Source: Bisbaumannia pacifica
GTDB lineage: Bacteria; Pseudomonadota; Gammaproteobacteria; Pseudomonadales; Halomonadaceae
NCBI RefSeq assembly: GCF_007989625.1
Contig: NZ_BJUK01000001.1
Span: forward strand, 1-64,000
Direction of reading: 5' to 3'
DNA length: 64,000 nt
The notes under the pieces are model-generated. The model did not search any database and was not told where the DNA came from. It saw only the letters and a list, made by a program, of their open reading frames with translations. Of this stretch, positions 33,436-42,047 are shown piece after piece. How positions within the stretch are numbered: the first letter of the stretch is position 1; every line of letters begins with the position of its first letter. The position numbers and the translations under genes were made by a program.

Positions 33436-33602
33436 ACGGCGGGGGAAATACTTCGCGCCCGATTGGATTGTCGCCTGTAATTGTCGTTATTATCTACGTC
33501 ACAGTGTATACATAATGAGCGATCGGCCGGCCGCCGGGAACGGCCCTCGCCGCGCGCCGACCGCGCCATGCGACCAACAAGACGATGATCCGAGGGGCCC
33601 TG

Positions 33603-34547
33603 ATGGCAAACCGAAACAAGGATCCACTGGACACCTACCTACTGCGGGTACTCTGCCTGCTGCTGGACGAACGCAATGTGTCGCGCACCGCGATCCTGAT
33701 GCACCAGTCGCAGCCGGCGATCAGCGCCGCGCTGAAGAAGCTGCGCGAGATCTTCGACGATGCGCTGCTGGTCCGCGACAAGGGCGGCATGGTGCCCACC
33801 GAGCGCGCCCTGGAGCTGTTGCCCCATGCGCGCCGCGCCCTGGCCGAGATCGACCGTCTCACCGAGTCACCGGCAGAGTTCGAACCGGCCAGCAGCCGCC
33901 AGCAGTTCCGCATCGGCGCCCCGGACTACCTGGCACCGATCTTCATGCGCACGGCGGTGCGCATGCTGCGCGACGAGGCGCCCCAGGCGCGCCTCTCCGT
34001 CCATGCCCTGGGTCCCGACTACGACTTCGAAGCGGCGCTGGCCGAGGGCGAACTGGATATCGTCATCGGCAACTGGCCGGAGCCCCCGGAGCGCATGCAC
34101 CTGTCGATGCTGCTGGAAGACGAGATCGTCTGCCTGATGGCCGAGGATCACCCCCTGGCCGCCGAGCCGGCCCTGACCCAGGAGGCCTACCTGGACGCGG
34201 GGCATGTGGTGCCCCTACCCTACTCCCGCAGCCAACGCGGGGTCATCGACCGCTACCTGACCGGCCTGCGCCTGGAACGCCACGAGGTGGTCGAGGTGCA
34301 GTCCTTCGGCCTGGCCCCTTACCTGCTCCAGGAGAGCGACCTGATCTTCACCACCAGCCGCCACTTCGCGAGCTTCTTCGCCCGGCTGCTGCCGCTGACC
34401 ATCTGCCCCTGCCCCATCGACTTCCCGCCGATGCGCTTCTATCAGCTATGGCACGATCGCCAGCATCACGCCCCCGCGCACCGTTGGATTCGCACCCTGC
34501 TGACCCGCGCCGGCCGCGAGGTCCAGGCCCTCGGCCGGCAGAACTGA
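33603..34547 (+). CDS. LysR family transcriptional regulator
   Basis: 314 residues. The HTH region LLDERNVSRTAILMHQSQPAISAALKKLREIF and the NodD/LinR-like substrate domain FRIGAPDYLAPIFMRTAVRMLRDEAPQARL with LAEGELDIVIGNW are clear. This branch includes regulators of aromatic and nodulation genes. The ATG at 33603 follows GAGGGGCCCTG. No metabolic gene is divergent from it: upstream is yeiH in the same direction and downstream purK converges, so the target is unknown. Confidence 0.86.
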   Translation: MANRNKDPLDTYLLRVLCLLLDERNVSRTAILMHQSQPAISAALKKLREIFDDALLVRDKGGMVPTERALELLPHARRALAEIDRLTESPAEFEPASSRQQFRIGAPDYLAPIFMRTAVRMLRDEAPQARLSVHALGPDYDFEAALAEGELDIVIGNWPEPPERMHLSMLLEDEIVCLMAEDHPLAAEPALTQEAYLDAGHVVPLPYSRSQRGVIDRYLTGLRLERHEVVEVQSFGLAPYLLQESDLIFTTSRHFASFFARLLPLTICPCPIDFPPMRFYQLWHDRQHHAPAHRWIRTLLTRAGREVQALGRQN

Positions 34548-34548
34548 C

Positions 34549-34571
34549 GACGCCGCCCGATGGGCGGCGTC
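34549..34571. terminator. bidirectional hairpin between lysR and purK
   Basis: A perfect 10-bp stem GACGCCGCCC/GGGCGGCGTC with a 3-base loop lies in the 51-base gap between two converging genes. It can terminate either transcript; no clear T-run. Confidence 0.6.
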
Positions 34572-34598
34572 GCGGTCGTCTCGGGTCCCTGACGACCC

Positions 34599-35714
34599 TC
34601 AGGGCTCGAAGCTAAAGCGCGGCGCCGGGGCCTCCGGCAGCAGGGCCGCGCAGGCTCGCACCTTTTCCAGCAGCGCCTCATGGGTCGGTGCCACCAGGTT
34701 AACGTGGGCCAGCTTGCGCCCGGGACGCTCGGCCTTGTCGTAGCGATGCAGGTGGGCATCGTCCAGGGCCAGGAGTTCGGCGGCATCGCCTTCGCGGCCG
34801 ATCACATTGACCATGCAGGTGGGCTGGCGCGCCGCGGTATCGCCCAGGGGCAGCCCCTGGATGGCACGCAGGTGATTCTCGAACTGGCTGGTCACGGCGC
34901 CGTCCTGGGTCCAGTGCCCGGAGTTGTGCACCCGGGGCGCCATCTCGTTGGCCAGTAGGCCGCCGTCGCGGGTCTGGAAAAGCTCCAGGGTCAATACCCC
35001 CACATAGTCCAGCTCGTCGAGCAGGGCGCGAATATAGCCGTCGGCGGTCTGCTGCACGGCCGCGTCGAGGTCCGGCAGGGGCGCCACCGAGTAGCGCAGG
35101 ATGCCGTCCACGTGCTGGTTCTCGGCCATCGGGTAGAAGACCACCTCACCGTCGCGACCACGCACGGCGATGATCGACACCTCGCGCACGAAGTCGACGA
35201 AGGCCTCGACGATCAGCCGCGGATGACCGATGCCGCGCCAGGCCGCCTCGGCCTCGGAGGGATCGCGGAGCACCACCTGACCCTTGCCGTCATAGCCCTC
35301 GGTCACCGACTTGGCCACCACCGGGCAGCCCAGTTCCCGGGCAGCGGCCTCGAGCTCGTCGGCATGCTCCACGACACGGTAGGCGGGGGTGGGAATGCCC
35401 AGGCGGTCGAACAGTGCCTTCTCCTCGACGCGATTCTGGCAGACCCGGATCGCCTCGCTGGAGGGGTAGACCGGGGTCTGCTCCTCGATGGCCTGGACCA
35501 GGGCCACCGGCAGGTGCTCGAACTCGTAGGTGACCAGGTCCACCTTGGCCAGGAAGTCGGCCAGGTGCTTCTGGTCGGTATCGATCATCACCTCGCCGAT
35601 GCCGGCGCTGGGGTGGCCGGTGGTATCCAGGAAGGTGAAGCGATTGCCCAGGGGGTATCCCGCCAGGGCCAGCATGCGGCCCAGTTGGCCGGCACCCAGA
35701 ACGCCGATATTCAT
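34599..35714 (-). CDS. purK: 5-(carboxyamino)imidazole ribonucleotide synthase
   Basis: 371 residues of the ATP-grasp PurK family: GVLGAGQLGRMLALAGYPLG, YEFEHLPVALV, PVVAKSVTEGYDGKGQVVL, EAFVDFVREVSIIAVRG, and NEMAPRVHNSGHWTQDG. It converts AIR plus bicarbonate and ATP to N5-CAIR in de novo purine synthesis. The ATG at 35714 follows AATGAGGAAGCAACC, 10 bases after the purE stop; the longer upstream frame is the purE shadow. It forms the second gene of a purEK operon. Confidence 0.96.
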   Translation of the reverse strand: MNIGVLGAGQLGRMLALAGYPLGNRFTFLDTTGHPSAGIGEVMIDTDQKHLADFLAKVDLVTYEFEHLPVALVQAIEEQTPVYPSSEAIRVCQNRVEEKALFDRLGIPTPAYRVVEHADELEAAARELGCPVVAKSVTEGYDGKGQVVLRDPSEAEAAWRGIGHPRLIVEAFVDFVREVSIIAVRGRDGEVVFYPMAENQHVDGILRYSVAPLPDLDAAVQQTADGYIRALLDELDYVGVLTLELFQTRDGGLLANEMAPRVHNSGHWTQDGAVTSQFENHLRAIQGLPLGDTAARQPTCMVNVIGREGDAAELLALDDAHLHRYDKAERPGRKLAHVNLVAPTHEALLEKVRACAALLPEAPAPRFSFEP

Positions 35715-35724
35715 GGTTGCTTCC

Positions 35725-36261
35725 TCATTCGCTGGGACGGGGGTCCGGGTTATCGAGCACCGTCTCGGTCTGTTCGGCACGGAAGGCCTCCACCGCCTGA
35801 CGGATGGTGGCGTCCTGCAGGCCGACGATCTGCGCCGCCAGCAGGCCCGCATTGGTGGCCCCGGCCTTGCCGATGGCCAGGGTGCCCACGGCGATACCAC
35901 CGGGCATCTGCACGATGGAGAGCAGCGAATCGAGCCCCTTGAGGGCCTTGGACTCCACCGGCACGCCGAGCACCGGCAGGGCGGTCTGGGAGGCCACCAT
36001 GCCCGGCAGGTGAGCGGCGCCGCCGGCCCCGGCGATGATCACCGAGAGGCCACGCTCGGCGGCAGACTTGGCATAGTCGAAGAGCAGGTCCGGGGTACGG
36101 TGGGCGGAGACCACCCGGGTCTCATAGGGCACGCCCAGGCGTTCCAGCATGGTCACCGCATGTTCCATCACCGGCCAGTCGGACTTGGACCCCATGATCA
36201 CGCCTACGCGGGGAGAAGAAGAGGATGACGCGGTGGACGGCGCCTCGTGGGACGACTGCAT
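35725..36261 (-). CDS. purE: N5-carboxyaminoimidazole ribonucleotide mutase
   Basis: 178 residues. The class I PurE core [56 protein letters not shown] and [39 protein letters not shown] is complete. About 20 Ser/Thr/Pro-rich residues precede it ([17 protein letters not shown]), longer than E. coli PurE. It converts N5-CAIR to CAIR. The ATG at 36261 is preceded by GAGGAGCAGGCC. Co-transcribed with purK. Confidence 0.95.
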   Translation of the reverse strand: MQSSHEAPSTASSSSSPRVGVIMGSKSDWPVMEHAVTMLERLGVPYETRVVSAHRTPDLLFDYAKSAAERGLSVIIAGAGGAAHLPGMVASQTALPVLGVPVESKALKGLDSLLSIVQMPGGIAVGTLAIGKAGATNAGLLAAQIVGLQDATIRQAVEAFRAEQTETVLDNPDPRPSE

Positions 36262-36450
36262 GGCCTGCTCCTCGGCAAACGGGTGCCTGATATCGAGTAT
36301 GGGTAAAAATCGAAGGGGCAGTATTCTACCCAGGCCATGCCCCGGCGTCATCTTGACCAGCTGGGCAGCGTCGCCCCTTGGCGACGCCGGCTTTCACCCT
36401 TGGTGCGCACTTGCCTGTTAGGGTGGCTCGTGTCGGCGGGATGCCGTCCT

Positions 36451-36466
36451 TCGCAACCGTTTCCCC
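36451..36466. promoter_or_regulatory. PurR-box-like 16-mer
   Basis: TCGCAACCGTTTCCCC matches the central GCAAnCGnTT and following C of the gammaproteobacterial PurR operator consensus, with both outermost fixed positions wrong. It lies in the purE/YbaY divergent gap, 14 bases before the lipoprotein start and about 190 from purE. It may be fortuitous. Confidence 0.3.
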
Positions 36467-36479
36467 CAAGGAGAGCCCC

Positions 36480-37112
36480 ATGAAATATCCGCTGATGCTG
36501 ATTACCGCCCTCGCCGCCAGCCTGAGCCTGGCCGCCTGCAGTCAATCCGAGGACACCGCCGCCAGCGCCGATGGTGACCAGGTCTCGCTAAGCGCCGGCG
36601 ATACTGCCGAGGGTGGCCAGGTCTCACCGAGCGCCGGCGATACTGCCGACACTTCCAGTGCCGAGACCACCGAAACGCCTGCCGCCGAGGCCGCCGAAAC
36701 GACCACCCTGAGTGGCCGCCTGAGCTACCGGGAGCGCATGGCCCTGCCCGAGGAGGGCGTGATCATCGTCCAGTTGCTCGACGTCTCCCTGGCCGATGCC
36801 CCGGCGGAGATCCTCGCCGAGAAGCACCTCACCCCCGAGGGCCAGGTCCCCGTCGACTTCCGCCTCGCCTATGATCCGGCCGAGGTGCAAACCAACCACC
36901 GCTACGCGCTGCGCGGCGAGATCCGCGACGCCCAGGGCGAATTGCTGTGGACCACCACCGAGCATCACGGCGTGGACCTGAGCGAAGCCAGCCCCGAGGT
37001 CCCGGAGCTGGTCCTGACCCGGGTCGCCGAGCCGACGCCCCCGGCCGCGGAGACAATGGCCGACGAGGCCGACGTCGAGGCGCTGGAGGAGACCGGCGCC
37101 GAGGCCGGCTAA
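36480..37112 (+). CDS. YbaY-like lipoprotein
   Basis: 210 residues. The lipoprotein signal MKYPLMLITALAASLSLAAC gives Cys20, followed by a low-complexity acidic linker (about 21-75) and a YbaY-type beta domain (78-180: LSGRLSYRERMALPEEGVIIVQLLDVSLADAP, then FRLAYDPAEVQTNHRYALRGEIRD). The tail is again acidic and Ala/Glu-rich. The linker contains two copies of a 13-residue unit (GDQVSLSAGDTAE/GGQVSPSAGDTAD) encoded by a 39-bp tandem repeat. YbaY proteins are outer-membrane lipoproteins of unknown role. AAGGAG precedes the ATG. Confidence 0.87.
   Translation: MKYPLMLITALAASLSLAACSQSEDTAASADGDQVSLSAGDTAEGGQVSPSAGDTADTSSAETTETPAAEAAETTTLSGRLSYRERMALPEEGVIIVQLLDVSLADAPAEILAEKHLTPEGQVPVDFRLAYDPAEVQTNHRYALRGEIRDAQGELLWTTTEHHGVDLSEASPEVPELVLTRVAEPTPPAAETMADEADVEALEETGAEAG
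36573..36650 (+). repeat. 39-bp tandem repeat (two copies) in the lipoprotein linker
   Basis: Units 36573-36611 and 36612-36650 are the same length and differ at only a few positions; both keep the reading frame (13 codons). Such in-frame repeats can expand or contract and change linker length. Confidence 0.9.
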
Positions 37113-37135
37113 CCCCTCCCGCAGCCTCTGCCCGC

Positions 37136-39145
37136 TCAGCCGGCGGCGACCCGCCGCCGGCTGGCCAGCCAGTTGCCCCCCAGTACCAGCAGCATGACCG
37201 CCACCCCGGCGACCTCCACCCGCAGATCGGGATAGAAGACCGCCACGATGGCCGGCACGATCGCCAGCCGTGGCAACCAGGCCATGCGCGTGAACAGGTA
37301 CCCCTCCAGGGCCGCGGCGAAGGCCCCCAGCGCCAGGATGGCGATGAACCCGTTCCAGATCAGCACCGGCCAGGGGCCGCCGAGGATGATCTCCGGATTG
37401 AAGACCATGAACACCGGAATCAGGTAGAGCCCCTTGGCGAACTTCCACGCCTGCACCCCGGTGGCCATGGGCTTGCTGCCGGCGATGGCCGCCCCGGCGA
37501 AGCCGGCCAGGGCGATGGGCGGGGTGACGTTGGAGTCCTGGGAGTACCAGAACACCACCAGGTGGGCGATCAACAGCGGGATGCCGAACTCGGCGGTGAG
37601 CGCCGGGCCCACCAACACGATCAGCACGATATAACTGGCGGTGACCGGCAGCCCCATGCCCAGCACCAGGCTGGCCAGCAGCACCATGATCAGCGCCAGC
37701 ACGATATTGCCGCCGGAGAAGGCCATCATCATGGCCGAGAACTTCAGCCCCAGGCCGGTGAGCCCCACCACCCCGACGATGATGCCGGCCACGGCACAGG
37801 CCATGGAGACCGCCACGGCGTTGCGGGCACCTAGCTCCAGCCCCTCCAGCAGCTTGGCGAGCCCCGCCTTGAGCATCGCGCCGATACCGGCCGCGGTGAC
37901 GGCCTGTCCCTGCCCGGGCGCCACGAAGAAGTGCCAGACCGCGTAGCGTAGGGCCGCCACCGCCACCATGGTGATCACCGCGTAGTAGCCCACCCGCATC
38001 GGCGACATATGCATCGCCAGCAGCCACACCAGCACCCCCAGCGGTAGCAGGAAGTGCCAACCATCGCGCATCACCCGGCGCATCTGCGGCAGCTCCGATC
38101 GGGCCATGCCCTGCATGCCCTGCTTGAGGGCGATGATGTGCACGAAGAGGTAAACGGTGGCGAAGTAGAGGATCGCCGGCAGGATGCTGACCTTGACCAC
38201 CTCCAGGTAGGGCATCCGCGTGTACTCGGCGATCAGGAAGGCCCCGGCGCCCATCAGCGGCGGCATGATCTGCCCACCGGTGGAGGCCGCCGCCTCGATG
38301 CCGCCGGCCTGGTGCGGCTTGTAGCCCAGGCGCTTCATCAGCGGAATGGTGAAGGCGCCGGTGGTCACCACATTGGCGATGGCGCTGCCGGAGATCGAGC
38401 CCATGCCGGCGGAGGCCAGCACCGCCGCCTTGGCGGGGCCGCCGCGCTGGCGGCCGGTGGCGGCATAGGCCATATCGATAAAGAACTTGCCGGCGCCGGT
38501 CACCTCGAGGAAGGCGCCAAACAGCACGAAGACGAAGATATAGGTGGCCGCCACCCCCAGCGGCAGGCCGAAGATGCCCTCCTGCCCCAGGTAGAGCTGG
38601 CCCACCAGCCGGTCGATATTGTAGCCGCGATGCTCGAGGATACCGGGCAGGAACTGCCCCAACCAGGGCAGCTCGCCCCGCGGCCCGGCGAAGGCATAGA
38701 GGATGCCCAGGGCACCGATAATGGTCATGCCCAGCCCCACCGCCCGGCGACTCGCCTCGAGCACCGTGATCACGGCGATGCAGCCGACCAGGATATCGGT
38801 CTGGCTCCAGAAGCCGGCGCGCCCGATGATCTCGTCCAGGTAGAGCACCAGGTAGCCGCCGGTGAGCAGGGCCCCACCCAGGAAGAGCGCGTCCAGGGCC
38901 CAGCCCAGCAGGCCGCGACGCCGCTGCGGGCCGAAGACCGGAAAGATCAGGAAGGCCAGCAGCATGATCAGCATCAGGTGGATGCTGCGCTGATAGAAGA
39001 GCCCCAGGGGCTGGATGCCGGCGGAGTAGAGCTGGAACAGCGACAGCCCCACCGCCACCAGGCTGATCGACCAGAGGATCGCTCGCCCCTGGGTGGGGCG
39101 CGCGCCGGAAGGCGCCGGGGAGGCGCCGGAATCACTGCGGGTCAT
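37136..39145 (-). CDS. TRAP transporter fused permease (4TM/12TM, TAXI type)
   Basis: 669 residues: an N-terminal DctQ-like four-helix part (about 28-140) fused to a DctM-like twelve-helix part with AAVLASAGMGSISGSAIANVVTTGAFTIPLMKRLGYKPHQAGGIEAAASTGGQIMPPLMGAGAFLIAEY and LASLVLGMGLPVTASYIVLIVLVGPAL. This fusion is characteristic of TAXI-type TRAP systems. The ATG at 39145 overlaps the DUF1850 gene by 14 bases. It imports a carboxylate-type substrate using the TAXI binding protein at 39648-40607. Confidence 0.92.
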   Translation of the reverse strand: MTRSDSGASPAPSGARPTQGRAILWSISLVAVGLSLFQLYSAGIQPLGLFYQRSIHLMLIMLLAFLIFPVFGPQRRRGLLGWALDALFLGGALLTGGYLVLYLDEIIGRAGFWSQTDILVGCIAVITVLEASRRAVGLGMTIIGALGILYAFAGPRGELPWLGQFLPGILEHRGYNIDRLVGQLYLGQEGIFGLPLGVAATYIFVFVLFGAFLEVTGAGKFFIDMAYAATGRQRGGPAKAAVLASAGMGSISGSAIANVVTTGAFTIPLMKRLGYKPHQAGGIEAAASTGGQIMPPLMGAGAFLIAEYTRMPYLEVVKVSILPAILYFATVYLFVHIIALKQGMQGMARSELPQMRRVMRDGWHFLLPLGVLVWLLAMHMSPMRVGYYAVITMVAVAALRYAVWHFFVAPGQGQAVTAAGIGAMLKAGLAKLLEGLELGARNAVAVSMACAVAGIIVGVVGLTGLGLKFSAMMMAFSGGNIVLALIMVLLASLVLGMGLPVTASYIVLIVLVGPALTAEFGIPLLIAHLVVFWYSQDSNVTPPIALAGFAGAAIAGSKPMATGVQAWKFAKGLYLIPVFMVFNPEIILGGPWPVLIWNGFIAILALGAFAAALEGYLFTRMAWLPRLAIVPAIVAVFYPDLRVEVAGVAVMLLVLGGNWLASRRRVAAG

Positions 39146-39644
39146 CGTTTCGGGGTCCCGTTTCACAAGTCTGCAACTGGATCGTCACCGCCTGATTGGC
39201 GGCCCGCTCGCTCAGGCTGAGGCGCCGGCCCGCCACCACCAGGCGATGGTTCACCGCCATGGCGCCGACCCGCAGGCGATAGGCGTTACCGGGTACCGGC
39301 TCGTCGATGGCCTCGATCCAGTAACCGCCCCGACCGTCGGAGACCTGGCGCCCACGGCCGGGAATATGATCGAGGCCGGCGGCGAAGTCCGGCAGGTGGC
39401 TGCGCTCCAGCACCATGCGCCCGCCCCGATGGCGGTAGCAATCGAGGACCGCGAAGCCGGCCACCGAGTGGTTCCATTCCAGGCACCAGGTCGTTCCCTC
39501 GGGCCGGGGCCGGCTCAGCAGGGTGGTGCCGTCCTCGCCGATCACCGCCAGGCACGCCTCGGAGGCGTTCGCCGGCACCACCAGCAAGCCTGACACGAGC
39601 GCCAGGGCGGGCCCCAGGGCCCACCCCGTCAAACGCCTCGACAC
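39132..39644 (-). CDS. DUF1850 protein of the TAXI-TRAP operon
   Basis: 170 residues. The Sec signal MSRRLTGWALGPALALVSGLLVVPANA precedes a small domain with the DUF1850 features TWCLEWNHSVAGFAVLDCYRHR and FAAGLDHIPGRGR. DUF1850 genes co-occur with TAXI-type TRAP transporters, yet have no assigned function. It lies three bases after the binding-protein stop and overlaps the fused permease start, so the three are translationally linked. Two or more Cys residues in the mature part could form a disulphide in the periplasm. Confidence 0.85.
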   Translation of the reverse strand: MSRRLTGWALGPALALVSGLLVVPANASEACLAVIGEDGTTLLSRPRPEGTTWCLEWNHSVAGFAVLDCYRHRGGRMVLERSHLPDFAAGLDHIPGRGRQVSDGRGGYWIEAIDEPVPGNAYRLRVGAMAVNHRLVVAGRRLSLSERAANQAVTIQLQTCETGPRNDDPQ

Positions 39645-39647
39645 GGC

Positions 39648-40607
39648 TCAGGGACGTTGATGCTCGGCCACCTCGGCGCCCACCTCCTCGTAGTAGCGCA
39701 GGGCCCCCGGATGGAAGGCGATGGGCGTGGAGTCGATGCTGAACGGTACCGTGGTGTCGTTGGCCGCCGGATGGATGGCGATCAGCTCGTCGGTCTGCTC
39801 GAAGAGCACCTTGGTGATCTGGTAGGCCAGTTCCTCGTCCATCTCGCTGCTCACCGCCAACACGTTGGGGATGCTGATGGTCGGCACCGGCTCGTCCACG
39901 CCGTCGTAGATGCCCACCCGCAGGGTGTAGGGAGCGAATACCGGCTCCGCCTCCCGGGCATTGGCGATCTCCTCCTCGGAGAGGCCGATCAGGCGCACCT
40001 CGCGGGTGGTGGCCAGGTTGAGGATGGAGCTGGTGGGCGGCCCCACGCTCCAGAAGCCGGCGTCGATATCGCCGTCGCGGATGGCATCGGCGGTCTCGTT
40101 GAAGTTGAGGCGCTGGGGGGTGAAGTCGTCATAGTCGATGCCGTTGGCCTCCAGCAGGGCGCGGGCATTGAGCTCGGTGCCGCTGCCCGGCGCCCCCACC
40201 GAGACCCGCTTGCCGCGCAGGTCCTCCAGCGAGTGGATATCGGAGTCGGCCAGGGCCACCAGTTGCACCGCATTGGGGTAGATGGAGGCCAGGGCACGGA
40301 TGTTCTCCAGTTGGCGACCCTCGAAGTCGCCGGTGCCGCTATAGGCCTGGTAGACGGTATCCGCCAGGGCCAGGGCCAGGTCGGAGTCACCGCGCCACAC
40401 CAGGCCCATGTTCTCCACCGAGGCGCCGGTGACCTCGGCCACGGCGCTGGCTCCCTCGATATGGTTGTTGATCAGCTCGGCGAGGCCGCCGCCATAGGGG
40501 TAGTAGGTGCCGCCGGTACCGCCGGTGGCGATGGAGAGCTGCTGGCCGAAGGCGGCGGGGGCCAGGGCCAGCAGGGAGGCGGCCAGGGTAAGCTTGAATC
40601 GAGACAT
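39648..40607 (-). CDS. TAXI family TRAP substrate-binding protein
   Basis: 319 residues with a Sec signal (MSRFKLTLAASLLALAPAAFG) and the TAXI fold: LSIATGGTGGTYYPYGGGLAELINN, the LEDLRGKRVSVGAPGSGTELNARALLEANGI and SILNLATTREVRLIGLSEEE segments. TAXI proteins bind dicarboxylates or glutamate-like molecules; the substrate is not defined here. First gene of a SBP-DUF1850-permease operon. The start at 40607 has GGAGCGAACCC upstream. Confidence 0.92.
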   Translation of the reverse strand: MSRFKLTLAASLLALAPAAFGQQLSIATGGTGGTYYPYGGGLAELINNHIEGASAVAEVTGASVENMGLVWRGDSDLALALADTVYQAYSGTGDFEGRQLENIRALASIYPNAVQLVALADSDIHSLEDLRGKRVSVGAPGSGTELNARALLEANGIDYDDFTPQRLNFNETADAIRDGDIDAGFWSVGPPTSSILNLATTREVRLIGLSEEEIANAREAEPVFAPYTLRVGIYDGVDEPVPTISIPNVLAVSSEMDEELAYQITKVLFEQTDELIAIHPAANDTTVPFSIDSTPIAFHPGALRYYEEVGAEVAEHQRP

Positions 40608-40802
40608 GGGTTCGCTCCAGGAAGTCATGGTTGTTGTTGGCCTGTCGTCGCCGTCAAAATTAGCAGGTTCTGGAATTCACTGCTCGACGCTGGCCGCCGA
40701 CTGCGACCAAGGAATAAGGTCAAATTCCTGCATTTTTCCCTGGCAAGCCACGGCAAAACCTTGCATGCTGAGGTCGTCGCTAGCCAAGGCCAACGGAGAA
40801 CC

Positions 40803-41072
40803 ATGAGCACGGCACGATTATCCAGCGGTTGGGATGCCCTAGACAGTGCAAGCACGGCCCCCAACCTGGACGTTCGAGAGCTGGAGAAACGCTCTCGACT
40901 GATGCGCATCCTGACCCGCCGCATCGCCCTTTCCGACCTGCCCAATCGCGAGATCGCCCATCGCGTCGGCATGCCCCCCCAACGCCTCAGCGACCTGCTG
41001 GCCGGCAAGGTGGAGCTGTTCGGCGTAGAGGAACTCGAGTCGCTACGCGACAGCCTCGACCCGGATCACTGA
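40803..41072 (+). CDS. small helix-turn-helix protein (XRE/HTH_37-like)
   Basis: 89 residues. A helix-turn-helix is readable as LPNREIAHRVGMPPQRLSDLLAGKVELFGVEELESLRDSL (about 48-85), of the type found in HigA-like antitoxins and small XRE regulators. The ATG at 40803 has GGAG at a good distance. No toxin gene accompanies it, and a strong terminator follows at 41074-41106, so it is a stand-alone DNA-binding protein. It is divergent from the TAXI operon and could regulate it, which is inference only. Confidence 0.72.
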   Translation: MSTARLSSGWDALDSASTAPNLDVRELEKRSRLMRILTRRIALSDLPNREIAHRVGMPPQRLSDLLAGKVELFGVEELESLRDSLDPDH

Positions 41073-41073
41073 G

Positions 41074-41106
41074 CGCGCCCGCACCGCCCCCCGCGGTGCG
41101 GGCGCG
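41074..41106 (+). terminator. terminator hairpin after the HTH gene
   Basis: A 14-bp perfect stem (CGCGCCCGCACCGC/complement) with a 5-base loop starts right after the stop codon. No T-run, but thermodynamically very strong. Confidence 0.7.
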
Positions 41107-41189
41107 TCCACTTTTCCGGTGAGCGGTCGGCAAGCCCCCCTCAATCGAGTATCCTGGCGCCTTCTTCTCAACCCGAGGACGAGACAGCC

Positions 41190-42047
41190 ATGCTACGTGC
41201 CCTGATGCTGGCCCTGGGACTGGTCGCCGCCCCCCTGGCCGCCGCCGATACCCTAGTGTTCACCGCCATTCCCGACGAGGACGAGACGCGCCTGCAGGAG
41301 CGCTTCGGCGCGGTCGCCGACTACCTGGCCGAGGAGCTCGAGGTGGACGTGCGCTTTATCCCCGTCACCTCCTACGCCGCTTCCGTCACCGCCTTTCGCA
41401 ACAACCAGGTGCAGCTGGCCTGGTTCGGCGGCTTCACCGGGGTCCAGGCACGCCAGCTGGTGCCCGGCGCCCGGGCCATCGCCCAGGGCGTCGAGGACCC
41501 CCAGTACAAGAGCTATGTGATCGCCAACCGCGACACCGGCCTCGAGCCCATGGAGCAGGCGACCGCCCCCGAGGCGCTGCGCGGCCTGACCTTCAGCTTC
41601 GGCTCCCAGAGCTCCACCTCCGGGCGCCTGATGCCGGAATACTTCCTGCGCGAGCACCTCGGCGAGGCCCCGGAGGCGCTCTTCGAGCGGGTCGGCTTCA
41701 GCGGCAACCATAGCCGCACCATCTCCCTGGTGCAGTCCGGCGCCTACCAGGCCGGGGTGGTGAGCTACAAGGCCTGGGAGAACGAGGTCGAGAGCGGCAG
41801 TGTCGATCCCGAGCGGGTCCAGGTGATCTGGCAGACCCCGCCCTACCCGGACTACCAGTGGACAGTCCGCGGCGACCTGGACGAGCGCTTCGGCGCCGGC
41901 TTCACCGAGCGCCTGCAGCAGGCCCTGATCGCCATGGAGGCGCCGGAACTGCTGGCCAGCTTCCCGCGCTCCGGCTTTATTCCCGCCGACAACGACGACT
42001 ACGCCATGATCGAGCGCGTCGCCACCGAGCTGGGGCTGCTCGACTGA
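41190..42047 (+). CDS. PhnD-like ABC substrate-binding protein (phosphonate/phosphite/selenate type)
   Basis: 285 residues. A signal peptide (MLRALMLALGLVAAPLAAA) precedes a PhnD fold with VRFIPVTSYAASVTAFRNNQVQLAWFGGFTGVQARQLVPGARAIAQG, FSFGSQSSTSGRLMPEYFL and HSRTISLVQSGAYQAGVVS. The family includes phosphonate, phosphite and putative selenate binding proteins; the ligand cannot be fixed from sequence. First of a three-gene operon: its stop overlaps the next start by one base. Confidence 0.88.
   Translation: MLRALMLALGLVAAPLAAADTLVFTAIPDEDETRLQERFGAVADYLAEELEVDVRFIPVTSYAASVTAFRNNQVQLAWFGGFTGVQARQLVPGARAIAQGVEDPQYKSYVIANRDTGLEPMEQATAPEALRGLTFSFGSQSSTSGRLMPEYFLREHLGEAPEALFERVGFSGNHSRTISLVQSGAYQAGVVSYKAWENEVESGSVDPERVQVIWQTPPYPDYQWTVRGDLDERFGAGFTERLQQALIAMEAPELLASFPRSGFIPADNDDYAMIERVATELGLLD

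Noticed and set aside
40803-41072. Antitoxin of a toxin-antitoxin pair.
   Set aside because: The HTH type occurs in HigA-like antitoxins, but no small toxin gene is on either side and a strong terminator follows at once.
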